The notes: generated by a model from the sequence alone, not told the origin. A stretch of 64,000 bases of DNA from Anaerolineae bacterium (GCA_023382655.1 JAHDWK010000026.1:1-64000), one strand, 5' to 3'. Shown: positions 52,734-61,613, counted from the first letter of the stretch. Made by a program: numbers and translations.

Positions 52734-54443
52734 CTACTCCTCTTTTTCGTAAATGATTACCTGGATTTGCCATTCGTGACGGCCGCTGGCCTGGCCCCAT
52801 TCATCTTGGGTGTGGAAGGGAATGGTGAACTGGCGGCGGCTCATTTCGTCGAAGCCGTTTTCGATGACGGCCGTGTACTCCGGCCAGGCCGGCACACCCC
52901 AGGGGCCACCTTCCAGCACGACCACGTACTCCACCTGACTGGCAGCTAATGTTTGTTGGAACTGGGCCAGATTGTCCGGCGTGGGGGAAGGGAGTACGGC
53001 CGAGGGCGCTGTCCAGATAGTCTGGTTAGTGGTTGCCAGCCGCCAGGACATGGCTTCGGCGCTGAATTGATCCCAGGGGTTGACCAGGAAAAAGCGGGCG
53101 TCAGGCGGGATTTCGTTTTGCAGCCAGTCCGCCAGATCATTCAGGGCGGGATGTGTTTCGTATTCCACTGCCATGATCGCCCCAAACTGTTGGAAACGGT
53201 CGGACAGGACGCGGACGCTCTGCCAGCTTGCCAGCAGCAGCAGTCCGGCCATAAGGAAGATGGCGGCGCGCTGCCAGGTGGGCGTTTGCGGCCACTGGTG
53301 GCGGGCGATGTGCAGGGCATGGGTGAGCATCACGGCCGTGAGCACATGCAGCGCGGGCACAAAGGTGACAATAAAACGGGGGTTGAAGGGGTGATTGATG
53401 AACATGATCAGCCCCATGCCACCCAGGAAATAGATCAGCAGCAGCCGGATGCCCGGCGCGTGCCAGTTGGCAATGGCCCAGACCAGCCCGGCCAGATTGA
53501 CCAGGGCAAACAGGGGTGCGGGCGTCTCAAACCGCGCCAGACTGAGCGGATAATAAGCCAGGCCGCGCCAGGAGAGCCAGGCTTCATCGGCGGCCAATGG
53601 TTGCGCATAATCAACAGCACCGCTCAGGTTGCCGGGACGGGCCAGCCAGAGCAGCAGGGCCAGCGTCAGTGGGCCAAAGAGGTAGAGCCAGCGTTGCCAT
53701 GTACGTAATCCGTGATCCGTAATCCGTGATGCGTGATGCGTGATGGGTGATCCGTGACGGAATGAACTATAGGCCAGAGAGAGTTCGGTGAGGGCCTCGT
53801 TGAGGGCGACGGCCGTGAGTGTGACGGCACCGTAGGTGTATTTGGTGAGGACGGTGAGGGTGAGCAGCAGGCTGGTGAGGAGGAGGTGGGCGGGGGACGG
53901 CCGTTTGAGAACGCGCAAATAGGCCCACAACGCCAGCATACTGATGAGCAGTCCCGGCGTTTCCAGCATCACCAGGGCGGCATTGACCAGCAGGGAAAAC
54001 ACAGTCAGCGTGAGAATGGCGGTGATGAGACCACTCAGCCAGCCGTACTTTTTGTCAATTTCCAGGCAGATGGCGTAGAGGACGGGTACAGCCAGGAAGA
54101 GGGAAAGGGCGCTAAAGAGGCGGGCAGTCACGGCCGTGCTGCCCACCAGCAGGAAAACCAGCGCCTTGAGCCAGGTAACGCCCGGTGGATAAAAGTTTTG
54201 CGCGGCAAAGAGTTGGGCGAAACCACCCAGGTCGCCGCCGCGTAAGGCCAGCGCCATCTGCTGCGCCGCCAGGGCGTGGTTGGCCTCGTCAGAGTCAAAG
54301 GGGTAGTGCTGGAAGGCCAGGATGTGGTGAATGAGGAAGAGGAGGACGGCCGTGTCCAATATCAACACTAGCAGCAGCCCCAGCCAGGCGCGACGACGAG
54401 TGGTGGCGGGGGGTGGGGTAGATGGCATTTGGGTGGCGGGCAT
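52734..54443 (-). CDS. GT39-like membrane glycosyltransferase (4)
   Basis: 569 residues from the ATG at 54443; the open frame upstream crosses a tandem repeat and is unlikely to be used. A signal-anchor (LGLLLVLILDTAVLLFLI) is followed by YPFDSDEANHALAAQQMALA, the acidic GT-C loop, then about 10 membrane segments. A heptamer repeat (53701-53766) is translated in frame (ITHHASRITDHGLRT) between membrane segments. The C-terminal extracellular part lacks the beta-sandwich domains of the other three. Confidence 0.77.
   Translation of the reverse strand: MPATQMPSTPPPATTRRRAWLGLLLVLILDTAVLLFLIHHILAFQHYPFDSDEANHALAAQQMALALRGGDLGGFAQLFAAQNFYPPGVTWLKALVFLLVGSTAVTARLFSALSLFLAVPVLYAICLEIDKKYGWLSGLITAILTLTVFSLLVNAALVMLETPGLLISMLALWAYLRVLKRPSPAHLLLTSLLLTLTVLTKYTYGAVTLTAVALNEALTELSLAYSSFRHGSPITHHASRITDHGLRTWQRWLYLFGPLTLALLLWLARPGNLSGAVDYAQPLAADEAWLSWRGLAYYPLSLARFETPAPLFALVNLAGLVWAIANWHAPGIRLLLIYFLGGMGLIMFINHPFNPRFIVTFVPALHVLTAVMLTHALHIARHQWPQTPTWQRAAIFLMAGLLLLASWQSVRVLSDRFQQFGAIMAVEYETHPALNDLADWLQNEIPPDARFFLVNPWDQFSAEAMSWRLATTNQTIWTAPSAVLPSPTPDNLAQFQQTLAASQVEYVVVLEGGPWGVPAWPEYTAVIENGFDEMSRRQFTIPFHTQDEWGQASGRHEWQIQVIIYEKEE
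53701..53766 (-). repeat. Translated heptamer repeat in glycosyltransferase 4
   Basis: On the plus strand GTAATCC, GTGATCC, GTAATCC, GTGATGC, GTGATGC, GTGATGG, GTGATCC units, read in frame on the minus strand. Confidence 0.9.
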
Positions 54444-54481
54444 GGCCGTTATTGTGGCGCAGTTTGAGAGGTGGGGCAACC

Positions 54482-54533
54482 GTAGAGACGTTGCATTGCC
54501 TGTAGAGACGTTGCATTGCCACGTCTCTGCAAG
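54482..54533. repeat. Tandem GTAGAGACGTTGCATTGCC repeat with inverted end
   Basis: Two direct copies of GTAGAGACGTTGCATTGCC, the second followed by ACGTCTCTGCA, which is complementary to its start. The core GTAGAGACGTTGCAT is familiar from dispersed repeats of filamentous cyanobacteria. Confidence 0.8.
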
Positions 54534-54630
54534 CGATGTGGTGACACCCCTCACCTGCGAAACGTGCCAATCCTCCTACCGCTGCCCGCCCGTTTTCGCC
54601 TATGCTGGTGATGTTTGTTGTTTTCGTTTG

Positions 54631-54678
54631 TAGTAGGCGATTTATCGCCGTCAAAAGGCGATAAATCGCCTACTACGA
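54631..54678. repeat. Palindrome upstream of the reductase-like gene
   Basis: GTAGTAGGCGATTTATCGCC and GGCGATAAATCGCCTACTAC form a perfect 20-bp stem with a short GTCAAAA loop, ending about 20 bp before the ATG at 54698. Confidence 0.88.
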
Positions 54679-54697
54679 ACAAGAGAAGAGAGGTGGT

Positions 54698-56902
54698 ATG
54701 AAGGAAATTTTGGTTTTACACTGGCAGGCGGAGGAGCGGGCCGAGACGGGTTCATTTTTAGGGGAGTCCTTTACTTTGCAGCATAAAAGTTGTGCGGGAG
54801 ATATGGCGCGGGCGCAGGCGTTGGTGGCCGAATATGACGGCCGTGCCGCGGCCATTGCTCTGGAAAATATGCCCCTGACACTGGAATTGGGGCCGGCGCG
54901 GCGGGAACATGCCTGGGGGCAGCAGGTCGTCACGGCCGTGCAAAGCACACCGGTGGTGGACGGCCGTATCATTCGCGCCGGGCTGGAACGGTGGGCCGTC
55001 ATCCTGGCCGACCACGCCCAACCGGGCATCTTTAGTCGCAAACATGTGTTGATGACGCCCGGTTTGAACCACAATGGGCTGGCGCAGGCATTGGAAAAAC
55101 GGGGCTGCGATTTACGCTATGCCGACCCATTTGTTTATTTCCATTTGCCCGGCGCTCCCGGAATTGGTGGCCGCCGCAGCCGCAACCAGGCCGCGCCGGT
55201 GGAATTAGATCGGCTTAAGGAGATGGAGTACGGCCGTCTCTATCCCCCGGTCAATGGCGCAGCCCCGGAAAATAGCCCTGCTCCCTTCGCCTGGGCGGAT
55301 GTGATTGCCGGGGACATTGCTGTCATTCGTCATTTTGCCCCGGCGCAGCTCAAGCACAAAACGGTGGCCGTGGAATGGGCCAGTGCCGAAGACCTGGCCG
55401 ATTTGCAGATGCGGGGTGTGTCATTGGTGGTGGAATTGATGCCGGGGCTGGTGGGAGAGTACGGCCGTATTCCTGCCTCAGCTGCCACCCTGGAAGCCAT
55501 CCTCACTACTCTCCAACCAGACCCCGAAGCCGCCCTCAATGAAGACGCTTTCCTTGACCTGATGGCTGACATTGAATGGACGCCGGCCATTCACACTTTA
55601 CAGCCGGAGGAGACGGGCATTAATCGCTTTGCCTTTGTCATTCACCCGCTGCATGTGGGTTTTGTCCACAAGCACAAGTATTTTCGTTGGACGCGCTACC
55701 TGCCGGATAGTCTGGTGGAAGCCGTGGCTGCTTACCTGCCACCGCTCTACCTCTCGCGTATTACCGGCGGCCAATCGCCTGCCACCGGGCAGCGCGTGGA
55801 GGGCATTCTCATCAGCCTGGGGGCCACGCCGCGCCAGATGATGCGCCACGATGAGCGTTTTACCTACAAGCAGCTTCACCGGGCGGCGCTGATGGCCGAG
55901 CGCAAAGGGGCGCGGATTATGGGGTTGGGCGCGTTTACCAGTGTGGTGGGGGATGCGGGTATCACCGTGGCCCATGAAGCGGACATTGCCATTACCAGTG
56001 GCAACAGCCTGACGGTGGCGGCCACATTGGAAGCGGCCAAACAGGCGGTCGTCAAAATGGGAGCCACCGACCTGACGAAAGGCAAGGTGATGATTATTGG
56101 CGCGACCGGTTCGATTGGCGCGGTTTGTTCGCGGTTGCTGGCGCAGGCAATTTATGACGTGGTGCTGGTTTCCATTGAGCCGGAAAAGCTGATTGATTTG
56201 AAGCGCACCATTCAGGCGGAAACGCCGGGGGCGACGGTGACGATTGCTACGCGGCCGGATGAGTTTGTGGGGTCGTGTGACCTGATTGTGACGGCCACGT
56301 CGGCGTTTGGGCAGCGCATTGTGGACATCAGCAAGTGCAAACCGGGGGCGGTGATTTGTGACGTGGCCCGCCCGCCAGACATCAGCAAGGAGGAGGCGGC
56401 GCTACGGCCGGATGTGCTGGTGATTGAGAGCGGCGAGGTGTTGATTCCGGGGGATATTGATTTTGGTTATGACATTGGCCTGCCGCCGAAGACGGCATAT
56501 GCCTGTCTGGCGGAGACGGCGCTGCTGGCCATGGACGGCCGTTTCGAGGATTACACACTGGGTCGGAACATCAGCATGGAGCGGGTGAAGGAGATTTACC
56601 GCCTCTTCAAAAAGCACAACTTCCAGATTGCCGGGCTGCGTTCGTTTGACGAACACGTGACGGAGGAGTTGGCGGCGCAAAAGCGGGCGCTGGCCGACCA
56701 GCTACGCCGCGACCCGGCGGCATTGGTGCGGGTGCAGCAGGAGAGCGGGGAGAAGCTGGCAAAAATGCCGGTGCAGGCGAAGGGGGTGCGCTCGTCCCGT
56801 TCGGGGCGGGGGAAGTGGGCGGTGGTGGCAGGGGCAACGGCCGTACTTGGTTTGTTGGCGAGTTGGCGACTATTGCGGAACCTGTCCTTCCGAACGAAGT
56901 AG
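54698..56902 (+). CDS. Acyl-ACP reductase-like protein with unknown N-terminal domain and membrane anchor
   Basis: 734 residues. Residues about 305-660 align by eye with cyanobacterial long-chain acyl-ACP reductase (AAR): FVIHPLHVGFVHKHKYFRWT, GQRVEGILISLG, IMGLGAFTSVVG, ITSGNSLTVAA, the Rossmann loop IIGATGSIGAVCS (about 466-478), and YACLAETALLAMDG with Cys603 at the position of the catalytic Cys. AAR reduces fatty acyl-ACP to aldehyde. Residues 1-300 are not recognised, and a membrane helix (WAVVAGATAVLGLLASW) ends the chain. No aldehyde-deformylating oxygenase is nearby. The reaction is inferred. Confidence 0.75.
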   Translation: MKEILVLHWQAEERAETGSFLGESFTLQHKSCAGDMARAQALVAEYDGRAAAIALENMPLTLELGPARREHAWGQQVVTAVQSTPVVDGRIIRAGLERWAVILADHAQPGIFSRKHVLMTPGLNHNGLAQALEKRGCDLRYADPFVYFHLPGAPGIGGRRSRNQAAPVELDRLKEMEYGRLYPPVNGAAPENSPAPFAWADVIAGDIAVIRHFAPAQLKHKTVAVEWASAEDLADLQMRGVSLVVELMPGLVGEYGRIPASAATLEAILTTLQPDPEAALNEDAFLDLMADIEWTPAIHTLQPEETGINRFAFVIHPLHVGFVHKHKYFRWTRYLPDSLVEAVAAYLPPLYLSRITGGQSPATGQRVEGILISLGATPRQMMRHDERFTYKQLHRAALMAERKGARIMGLGAFTSVVGDAGITVAHEADIAITSGNSLTVAATLEAAKQAVVKMGATDLTKGKVMIIGATGSIGAVCSRLLAQAIYDVVLVSIEPEKLIDLKRTIQAETPGATVTIATRPDEFVGSCDLIVTATSAFGQRIVDISKCKPGAVICDVARPPDISKEEAALRPDVLVIESGEVLIPGDIDFGYDIGLPPKTAYACLAETALLAMDGRFEDYTLGRNISMERVKEIYRLFKKHNFQIAGLRSFDEHVTEELAAQKRALADQLRRDPAALVRVQQESGEKLAKMPVQAKGVRSSRSGRGKWAVVAGATAVLGLLASWRLLRNLSFRTK

Positions 56903-56928
56903 CGGCGCGGGCTGAAGACCGACCGCAG

Positions 56929-58029
56929 CTAGAGAGCAGGCAGGTTGTCCGGCAGCTTATGTGATGGTTGCCGGGTATTATTCTCCGGCGTATCCGCCCC
57001 CACCAGATGAACGACACGTTGCGGAAACGGTATCTCAATGCCTTCACGGTTCAAGGCCAGGTAGAGAGCGGTGTTCATCTTGTCAATGACGCGGCGGGTT
57101 TCCACATAATGCTCGATCCAACAGCGCACCCGGAAGGCGAGGGAAAAGTCTTCAAATGCTAAAAATAAGGCTTCAACTGGTTCATCTTGCATCACCCACT
57201 CTTCAGCCTGGATAGCTTCAATCATCACCTGGCGAGCTTTTTCCACGTCAGAACCATAGGCAATACCTACCTGGGTTTCGACGCGGTATTTGGTGCTGGG
57301 GTTGGAATAATTGACGACAAGACCTTTGCCGATGATGGAGTTAGGCACAGTGACCATGCGGTTGTCGCGGGTGCGAATGCGTGTACTGCGCAGGCCAATT
57401 TCTATCACGTCACCCCACGTGCCAATTTCACGAATCTCGACACGATCACCCACTTTGAAGGGTTGGTCTGCCATAATGGTGAAGCCGGAAATCATGTCAC
57501 CAAGTGTTTCTTGAGCCGCGAGGGCGAGGGCCAGCGAGCCGATGCCCAACGTGGCAACCAGACCGCTGACTTCGATGCCGTAGCGGCCCAACACCATAAT
57601 GATGAACACGGCCGTTATCACCACCAGCACAATCCGGTGAAATAAGGCCAGGAAGCGATCATCCCAGTCCGTTGCCGTCCGATGGGCAACTTCTATGGCA
57701 TACCAGTTAATCAGGGTGCTAATGAATCGGTATAAAGCCAGATAGACAAAGAGGGCATAGAGAACAAAAACGACACGATCAAGCGTGTCGGCCCATGCTG
57801 CCGGTACAGCATTAATTTGTTTCAGCGCCAACTGTATCCCCCATACGATAATGATAAATCGTAAAGGCGACCGGATCGCATCAATGATGGCTGCGTCTAG
57901 CGGCGTTTTTGCCTTACGGACCCGCCGCTGGCGCAGCCAGCCCAACAGGTACCAGACCAGCCAACTGGCGAGCCAGGCCACTAAAACAATCGCTATGCCG
58001 ATCAATATTTCCTGGACAATCAGATTCAT
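56929..58029 (-). CDS. MscS-family mechanosensitive channel
   Basis: 366 residues from the ATG at 58029 (GGAGAA upstream). Four or five membrane segments, then the pore helix and vestibule: GLVATLGIGSLALALAAQET and FTIMADQPFKVGDRVEI, VTVPNSIIGKGLVVNYSNPS. It opens under membrane tension to release solutes. Convergent with the reductase-like gene. Confidence 0.93.
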   Translation of the reverse strand: MNLIVQEILIGIAIVLVAWLASWLVWYLLGWLRQRRVRKAKTPLDAAIIDAIRSPLRFIIIVWGIQLALKQINAVPAAWADTLDRVVFVLYALFVYLALYRFISTLINWYAIEVAHRTATDWDDRFLALFHRIVLVVITAVFIIMVLGRYGIEVSGLVATLGIGSLALALAAQETLGDMISGFTIMADQPFKVGDRVEIREIGTWGDVIEIGLRSTRIRTRDNRMVTVPNSIIGKGLVVNYSNPSTKYRVETQVGIAYGSDVEKARQVMIEAIQAEEWVMQDEPVEALFLAFEDFSLAFRVRCWIEHYVETRRVIDKMNTALYLALNREGIEIPFPQRVVHLVGADTPENNTRQPSHKLPDNLPAL

Positions 58030-58114
58030 AGGGCTTATGTTCTCCTTCCAAAAATGGTGGCTGCTTGCTGGTTGCCAGTGGCAAGGGGCGACCATCAGGC
58101 GCCAATTACCTTCA

Positions 58115-60121
58115 CTACTTCAGGTATGTATCAAACCAGCGCCGGATGTGTTGCAGGCGGGCGACGCGGCGGTCGGTACGGCCGTCACGCGATAACCCGT
58201 GTGGTTCATCCGGGAAGAGCACCAGTTCGGTGTCTACCCCTTTTTGGCGCAGGGCCACAAAGATTTGCTCGCCTTGTTCCTGGTCGGCGCGTAAATCTTG
58301 TTCGCTGTGGATGACCAGGGTGGGGGTTTGGGCATTGCCGATGTATTTCATGGGGGATTGGTCCCAATACTTGTCCAGGTTGGCGTAAGGGGGTTTGTTT
58401 TCGCCGATGGTTTGCTGGAACTGCCAGTTGCCGTCGCTGCTGCCCCACATGCTGATCAGGTTGCTGACGCAGCGTTGGGTGACGGCGGCCTGGAACAGGT
58501 CTGGTTCGCGGCCGATGAGCAGGTTGGTCATGTAACCACCATAGCTGCCGCCGGTAACGCCCATGCGCTGCGGGTTGATGGTCGGCCGTTGCCGCACAAA
58601 CGCCACCCAATCCAACACATCTGTCAAATCCACGCTGCCCCAATTGTTCCAGATGGCGCCGGAGTGGGCTTCGCCATAGCCTTGCCCGCCGCGTGGATTG
58701 CTCCAATAGACCACGTAGCCTTGGGCGGCCAGGTAGTAGAATTCGTGCATGAAGCCCCGGTCATACTGCGTTTGTGGCCCGCCATGAATTTCCAGGATGG
58801 AGGGGTATTGTTGCCTGGGGTCAAAATCGGGCGGGGTGAGTATCCAGCCGTGCAGGGGGTAGCCGTCGCGGGCTTTGAACCAGACTTCTTCAAGCTGGCC
58901 CAGGCTTTTGCGCTTGAGCCAGCCGTTGAAGCGGGTGAGCTGCTTTTCTTTGCCGTTGGTGAGGTCGCGGACAAAAAGGTGAGCGGGGTGCTGCTGTGTG
59001 GCCTGGGTGTAGGCCAGTTTTTGGTGGGCGGTGTCGAAGGTGAATAAGCCAACCAGTCCGCTGGCGGCGATAACCCGTTCGACGACCGGCTCACTATCGA
59101 GCGTTACCGACATCAGGCAGATGTCGGCTTTGTGTTCGGCCTGGAAATAGAGTTTCTGGGAATCGGGCGACCAGGTGGGCGGATTCATTTGCCCGCCGCC
59201 AGTATCGCTGCCACTGCCGCCGATGGCGTTCAGGTCGGCGGCGGCGGTGAGGTTGCGGGGCGGGGTGCTGCCGTCTACGGCCGTCACCCACACATTCGTA
59301 TTGCGCCACCATTCGCCCGGTTTGTCGGAACCGAGGTAGGCCAGCCAACGGCCGTCGGGCGACCACGACAGCGCAAATTTATAACCGGCTGGTGTTTCCA
59401 GTTGGCGAGATTCGCCGCCGCTGGCGGGGATGATGAACAGGTCGTCCATTTCTGGCGTCAGATCGGGGTTTGGGTGGATGTTGCTGGCGTAGGCGACCCA
59501 TTGGCCGTCGGGTGACCAGGTGTATTCGTCTTCGTGGTTACGGCCGTTGGTGAGTTGTTTGGTTTTGCCGGTGCGGGCGTTGACCAGCCAGAGGTGCCAT
59601 TTTTCGGCGGGCAGGTAGCCACGGCCGTCGCCTTTGTAGCGGGTGGTGGTGATGTGCCGGGCGACGATGCCTAGCTTTTTCTTTTGCTCATCTTTTTCGC
59701 GCTCAATCGCTTCCTGGTCTTTGCGGCGGATGGCACAGAGGAACTGTTTGCCGTCGGGCGACCATTCCAGGCTGGCGATGGACATGTCTTTGAGGCTGGT
59801 GAGGGCGCGGGCTTCGCCGCCGTCCAGAGGGAGCAGGTAGAGTTGGGCCTGTTTTTCGTCGGCGCGGTTGGAGAGGAAGGCGATGGCACGGCCGTCGGGC
59901 GACCAGCGCGGTGAACTGTCTGACCAGTCGCCGTAGGTGAACTGGCGCAGTTTGCCGGTTTGGGTATCGGCCAGCCACAGGTTGCTGTGTTTCTTTTCCG
60001 TTTTGCGGTCTACATGTTGGATGGTGCAGATGGTGGTACGGCCGTTGGGCGATATGCGGGCGTCGGTAATCAGTTCAAACTGGTAGAGGTCTTCAGCGGT
60101 AATCAAGTTTGGCGCGGGCAA
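58115..60121 (-). CDS. S9 family prolyl oligopeptidase-type peptidase
   Basis: About 668 residues. The N-terminal seven-bladed propeller shows repeated WSPDGxxxAF lines (RWSPDGRAIAFLS, EWSPDGKQFL, TWSPDGQWVAYAS). The C-terminal alpha/beta hydrolase has the nucleophile in GVTGGSYGGYMT (Ser526), Asp in HSEQDLRADQEQGEQ and His in FPDEPHGLSR. It cleaves short peptides. A TTG at 60121 with AAGGAG seven bases before is a better start than the TTG two codons upstream. No signal peptide, so cytosolic. Confidence 0.92.
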   Translation of the reverse strand: MPAPNLITAEDLYQFELITDARISPNGRTTICTIQHVDRKTEKKHSNLWLADTQTGKLRQFTYGDWSDSSPRWSPDGRAIAFLSNRADEKQAQLYLLPLDGGEARALTSLKDMSIASLEWSPDGKQFLCAIRRKDQEAIEREKDEQKKKLGIVARHITTTRYKGDGRGYLPAEKWHLWLVNARTGKTKQLTNGRNHEDEYTWSPDGQWVAYASNIHPNPDLTPEMDDLFIIPASGGESRQLETPAGYKFALSWSPDGRWLAYLGSDKPGEWWRNTNVWVTAVDGSTPPRNLTAAADLNAIGGSGSDTGGGQMNPPTWSPDSQKLYFQAEHKADICLMSVTLDSEPVVERVIAASGLVGLFTFDTAHQKLAYTQATQQHPAHLFVRDLTNGKEKQLTRFNGWLKRKSLGQLEEVWFKARDGYPLHGWILTPPDFDPRQQYPSILEIHGGPQTQYDRGFMHEFYYLAAQGYVVYWSNPRGGQGYGEAHSGAIWNNWGSVDLTDVLDWVAFVRQRPTINPQRMGVTGGSYGGYMTNLLIGREPDLFQAAVTQRCVSNLISMWGSSDGNWQFQQTIGENKPPYANLDKYWDQSPMKYIGNAQTPTLVIHSEQDLRADQEQGEQIFVALRQKGVDTELVLFPDEPHGLSRDGRTDRRVARLQHIRRWFDTYLK

Positions 60122-60149
60122 GATCAATCTCCTTCAGTGGTTTGTGGGG

Positions 60150-60178
60150 ATTATAACAGGGGAATGGGGAATGGTTAA
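60150..60178 (-). promoter_or_regulatory. Promoter of the S9 peptidase gene
   Basis: Minus strand TTAACC (60178-60173), 17-bp spacer, TATAAT (60155-60150). The spacer is made of CATTCCC heptamer units. Confidence 0.6.
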
Positions 60179-60210
60179 TGGGCAATGGGTGGGAGGAGGA
60201 AAGAGGGGGA

Positions 60211-60235
60211 AGGGTACGGCCGTTCCTTCACCAAC
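60211..60235. repeat. Partial copy of the cassette-array repeat
   Basis: GGGTACGGCCGTTCCTTCAC and the following CAAC are identical to the end of the 190-bp repeat at 61294-61490. It marks the downstream end of the cassette array. Confidence 0.75.
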
Positions 60236-60357
60236 GTTGTGTTCAGCAGCGGGCAAGCAAAACCCAACTTCTCCACGGGCGCGCTACCTTCAACCACCAC
60301 CAACTCAAGTCGTGGATCAACCTGGTGCTTGCCCGTCCGCTGCAATAATTGTTAGAC
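60229..60357 (-). other. Integron-type attC site (1)
   Basis: On the minus strand it begins GTCTAAC (RYYYAAC core) right after the lipoprotein stop and ends GTTGGTG. The arms GCAGCGGACGGGCAAGCA and TGCTTGCCCGCTGC pair with a bulge, as attC hairpins do. 129 bp, within the known size range. Position and core support attC; the 3' core departs from GTTRRRY at one base. Confidence 0.75.
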
Positions 60358-60361
60358 AAAC

Positions 60362-61267
60362 TCACGGATACTCTGTATAAGCGTGACGATAATAACCATT
60401 CTCATCAAGCTCATATACCCTTTTGAAATTTCTTATAGAGTCTGAGTCAAATCTTGATGTCCTTGCCATGACGATTATTTCATACAAATTGTCATCGTTG
60501 AGATCCGTGAGCTCAAAATCAGCAGGACAGCTGTTGGCTGGTAGTAATCTTTCATCCGGGTTAAAAAGGTCAATAAATTGCTCTCCATTCCAGGTAAGAA
60601 TAACCAATAACAATTCGCAAGAGGACCCAATCCAATGTCCGCTGATAAACAAGTCTACCAGTCCATCGCCATTCATATCTTCAACCTTCACTATTTCAAG
60701 GTCAAAATGATAAACAAAACCATATATCAAACCTAGATGATAAACACCAGAAACACAATTGAAAATCCAAAACCCGCGGCTGGTGACAAGAACCAAATCG
60801 TCAAAACCAGAATCATTTAGGTCAACCCAGATTGCTTTGGGCGACAAGCTAAAGGTTTCTTGATCACATGATTCAAGGACATTCGTAACATTATTTATAT
60901 TTCCACCCTCGTTGATGTAATCAAGAATTTGATTGGCTAATTCCCCTTCAGCAGCTTCATTGAAAGGTAAAAACCAGCTGTCTTGTAGTACCACTTTAAC
61001 TTCTTCACTGACTTGGAATGGATTATGATTTATCGATTTTGGACAACCCCCTATTTGCGAGGAAGTAACTGGTGTTGATGTTGGATGAATCGTTCTGGAA
61101 AAGGTTGGGGTTTCAGAAGAAATGATATTTTCGGTAGTCGTTGCAACTGAAACCGTCCGCGCTGTTGGCACTGGTATAGATTCGTTTGTTGGTGCGGGTA
61201 CAGTTGTCTGTGTACCACAGCTTATCAGCAACAAACCAACGAAAAATACAAGAACCAACCTTATCAT
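60362..61267 (-). CDS. Cassette-borne lipoprotein with VCBS/FG-GAP-like repeats
   Basis: 301 residues from the ATG at 61267; upstream codons run into the cassette boundary. Lipoprotein signal MIRLVLVFFVGLLLISC (Cys17) and a Ser/Thr/Pro linker. Calcium-loop-like motifs recur: DLNDSGFDDLVLV, VEDMNGDGLVDLFIS and DLNDDNLYEIIVM, as in VCBS/FG-GAP beta-propeller repeats. The gene is visibly richer in A+T than the rest of the window and contains no ACGGCCGT octamer that I can see, consistent with recent acquisition. Function unknown. Confidence 0.75.
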   Translation of the reverse strand: MIRLVLVFFVGLLLISCGTQTTVPAPTNESIPVPTARTVSVATTTENIISSETPTFSRTIHPTSTPVTSSQIGGCPKSINHNPFQVSEEVKVVLQDSWFLPFNEAAEGELANQILDYINEGGNINNVTNVLESCDQETFSLSPKAIWVDLNDSGFDDLVLVTSRGFWIFNCVSGVYHLGLIYGFVYHFDLEIVKVEDMNGDGLVDLFISGHWIGSSCELLLVILTWNGEQFIDLFNPDERLLPANSCPADFELTDLNDDNLYEIIVMARTSRFDSDSIRNFKRVYELDENGYYRHAYTEYP

Positions 61268-61292
61268 TGTTAAAGGAAATCCTTTTGGTGGT

Positions 61293-61490
61293 CTAACTAT
61301 GTAGTATGCTGACTCATTACACAACGAATCGTCATCATCCATCTACTTTTTGGTCCTTCAATAGCAGCAAGTTTACCGCAGCCTGCTTCTGGTTTGCCAG
61401 TGTTGTGTAGAGGTCACGGCCGTCAACCCAAGCACCTGTTGGTTTACGGCCGTGAGGGGTGGGTAGGGGTACGGCCGTTCCTTCACCAAC
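61293..61490 (-). repeat. 190-bp cassette-array repeat, copy 1
   Basis: Direct copy of 63169-63358, roughly 75-80% alike by eye. It contains two ACGGCCGT octamers in both copies. On the minus strand it starts at GTTGGTG and ends at GTTAGAC, both integron core-like, so it behaves like a gene-less cassette. I could not fold an attC within it. Confidence 0.8.
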
Positions 61491-61613
61491 TGCTCGCGTT
61501 ACCCGCTGGTGAGTGGGACGAGACAATGCCATTTTACCGGAACCAACTTCAAGCCACGCAAACTGCTTGAAAACGCGGCGAGTCCCACCAGTCGGGTACA
61601 CGCTGTGTTAGCC
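61484..61613 (-). other. Integron-type attC site (2)
   Basis: Minus strand: GGCTAAC core, arm CGTGTACCCGACTGGTGGGAC, a central spacer, arm GTCCCACTCACCAGCGGGTA, and GTTGGTG at the end. The arms pair with a few extrahelical bases, as attC hairpins do. 130 bp. Confidence 0.78.

Noticed and set aside
54482..54533. Insertion-sequence end suggested by tandem repeats
   Set aside because: No transposase frame lies nearby and there is no target duplication; it fits a dispersed palindrome better.
61335..61601. An 88-codon minus-strand open frame between the cassettes
   Set aside because: It crosses the attC site and the 190-bp repeat. In the second repeat copy the changes are mostly non-synonymous and the frame is not kept, so it is not a conserved gene.
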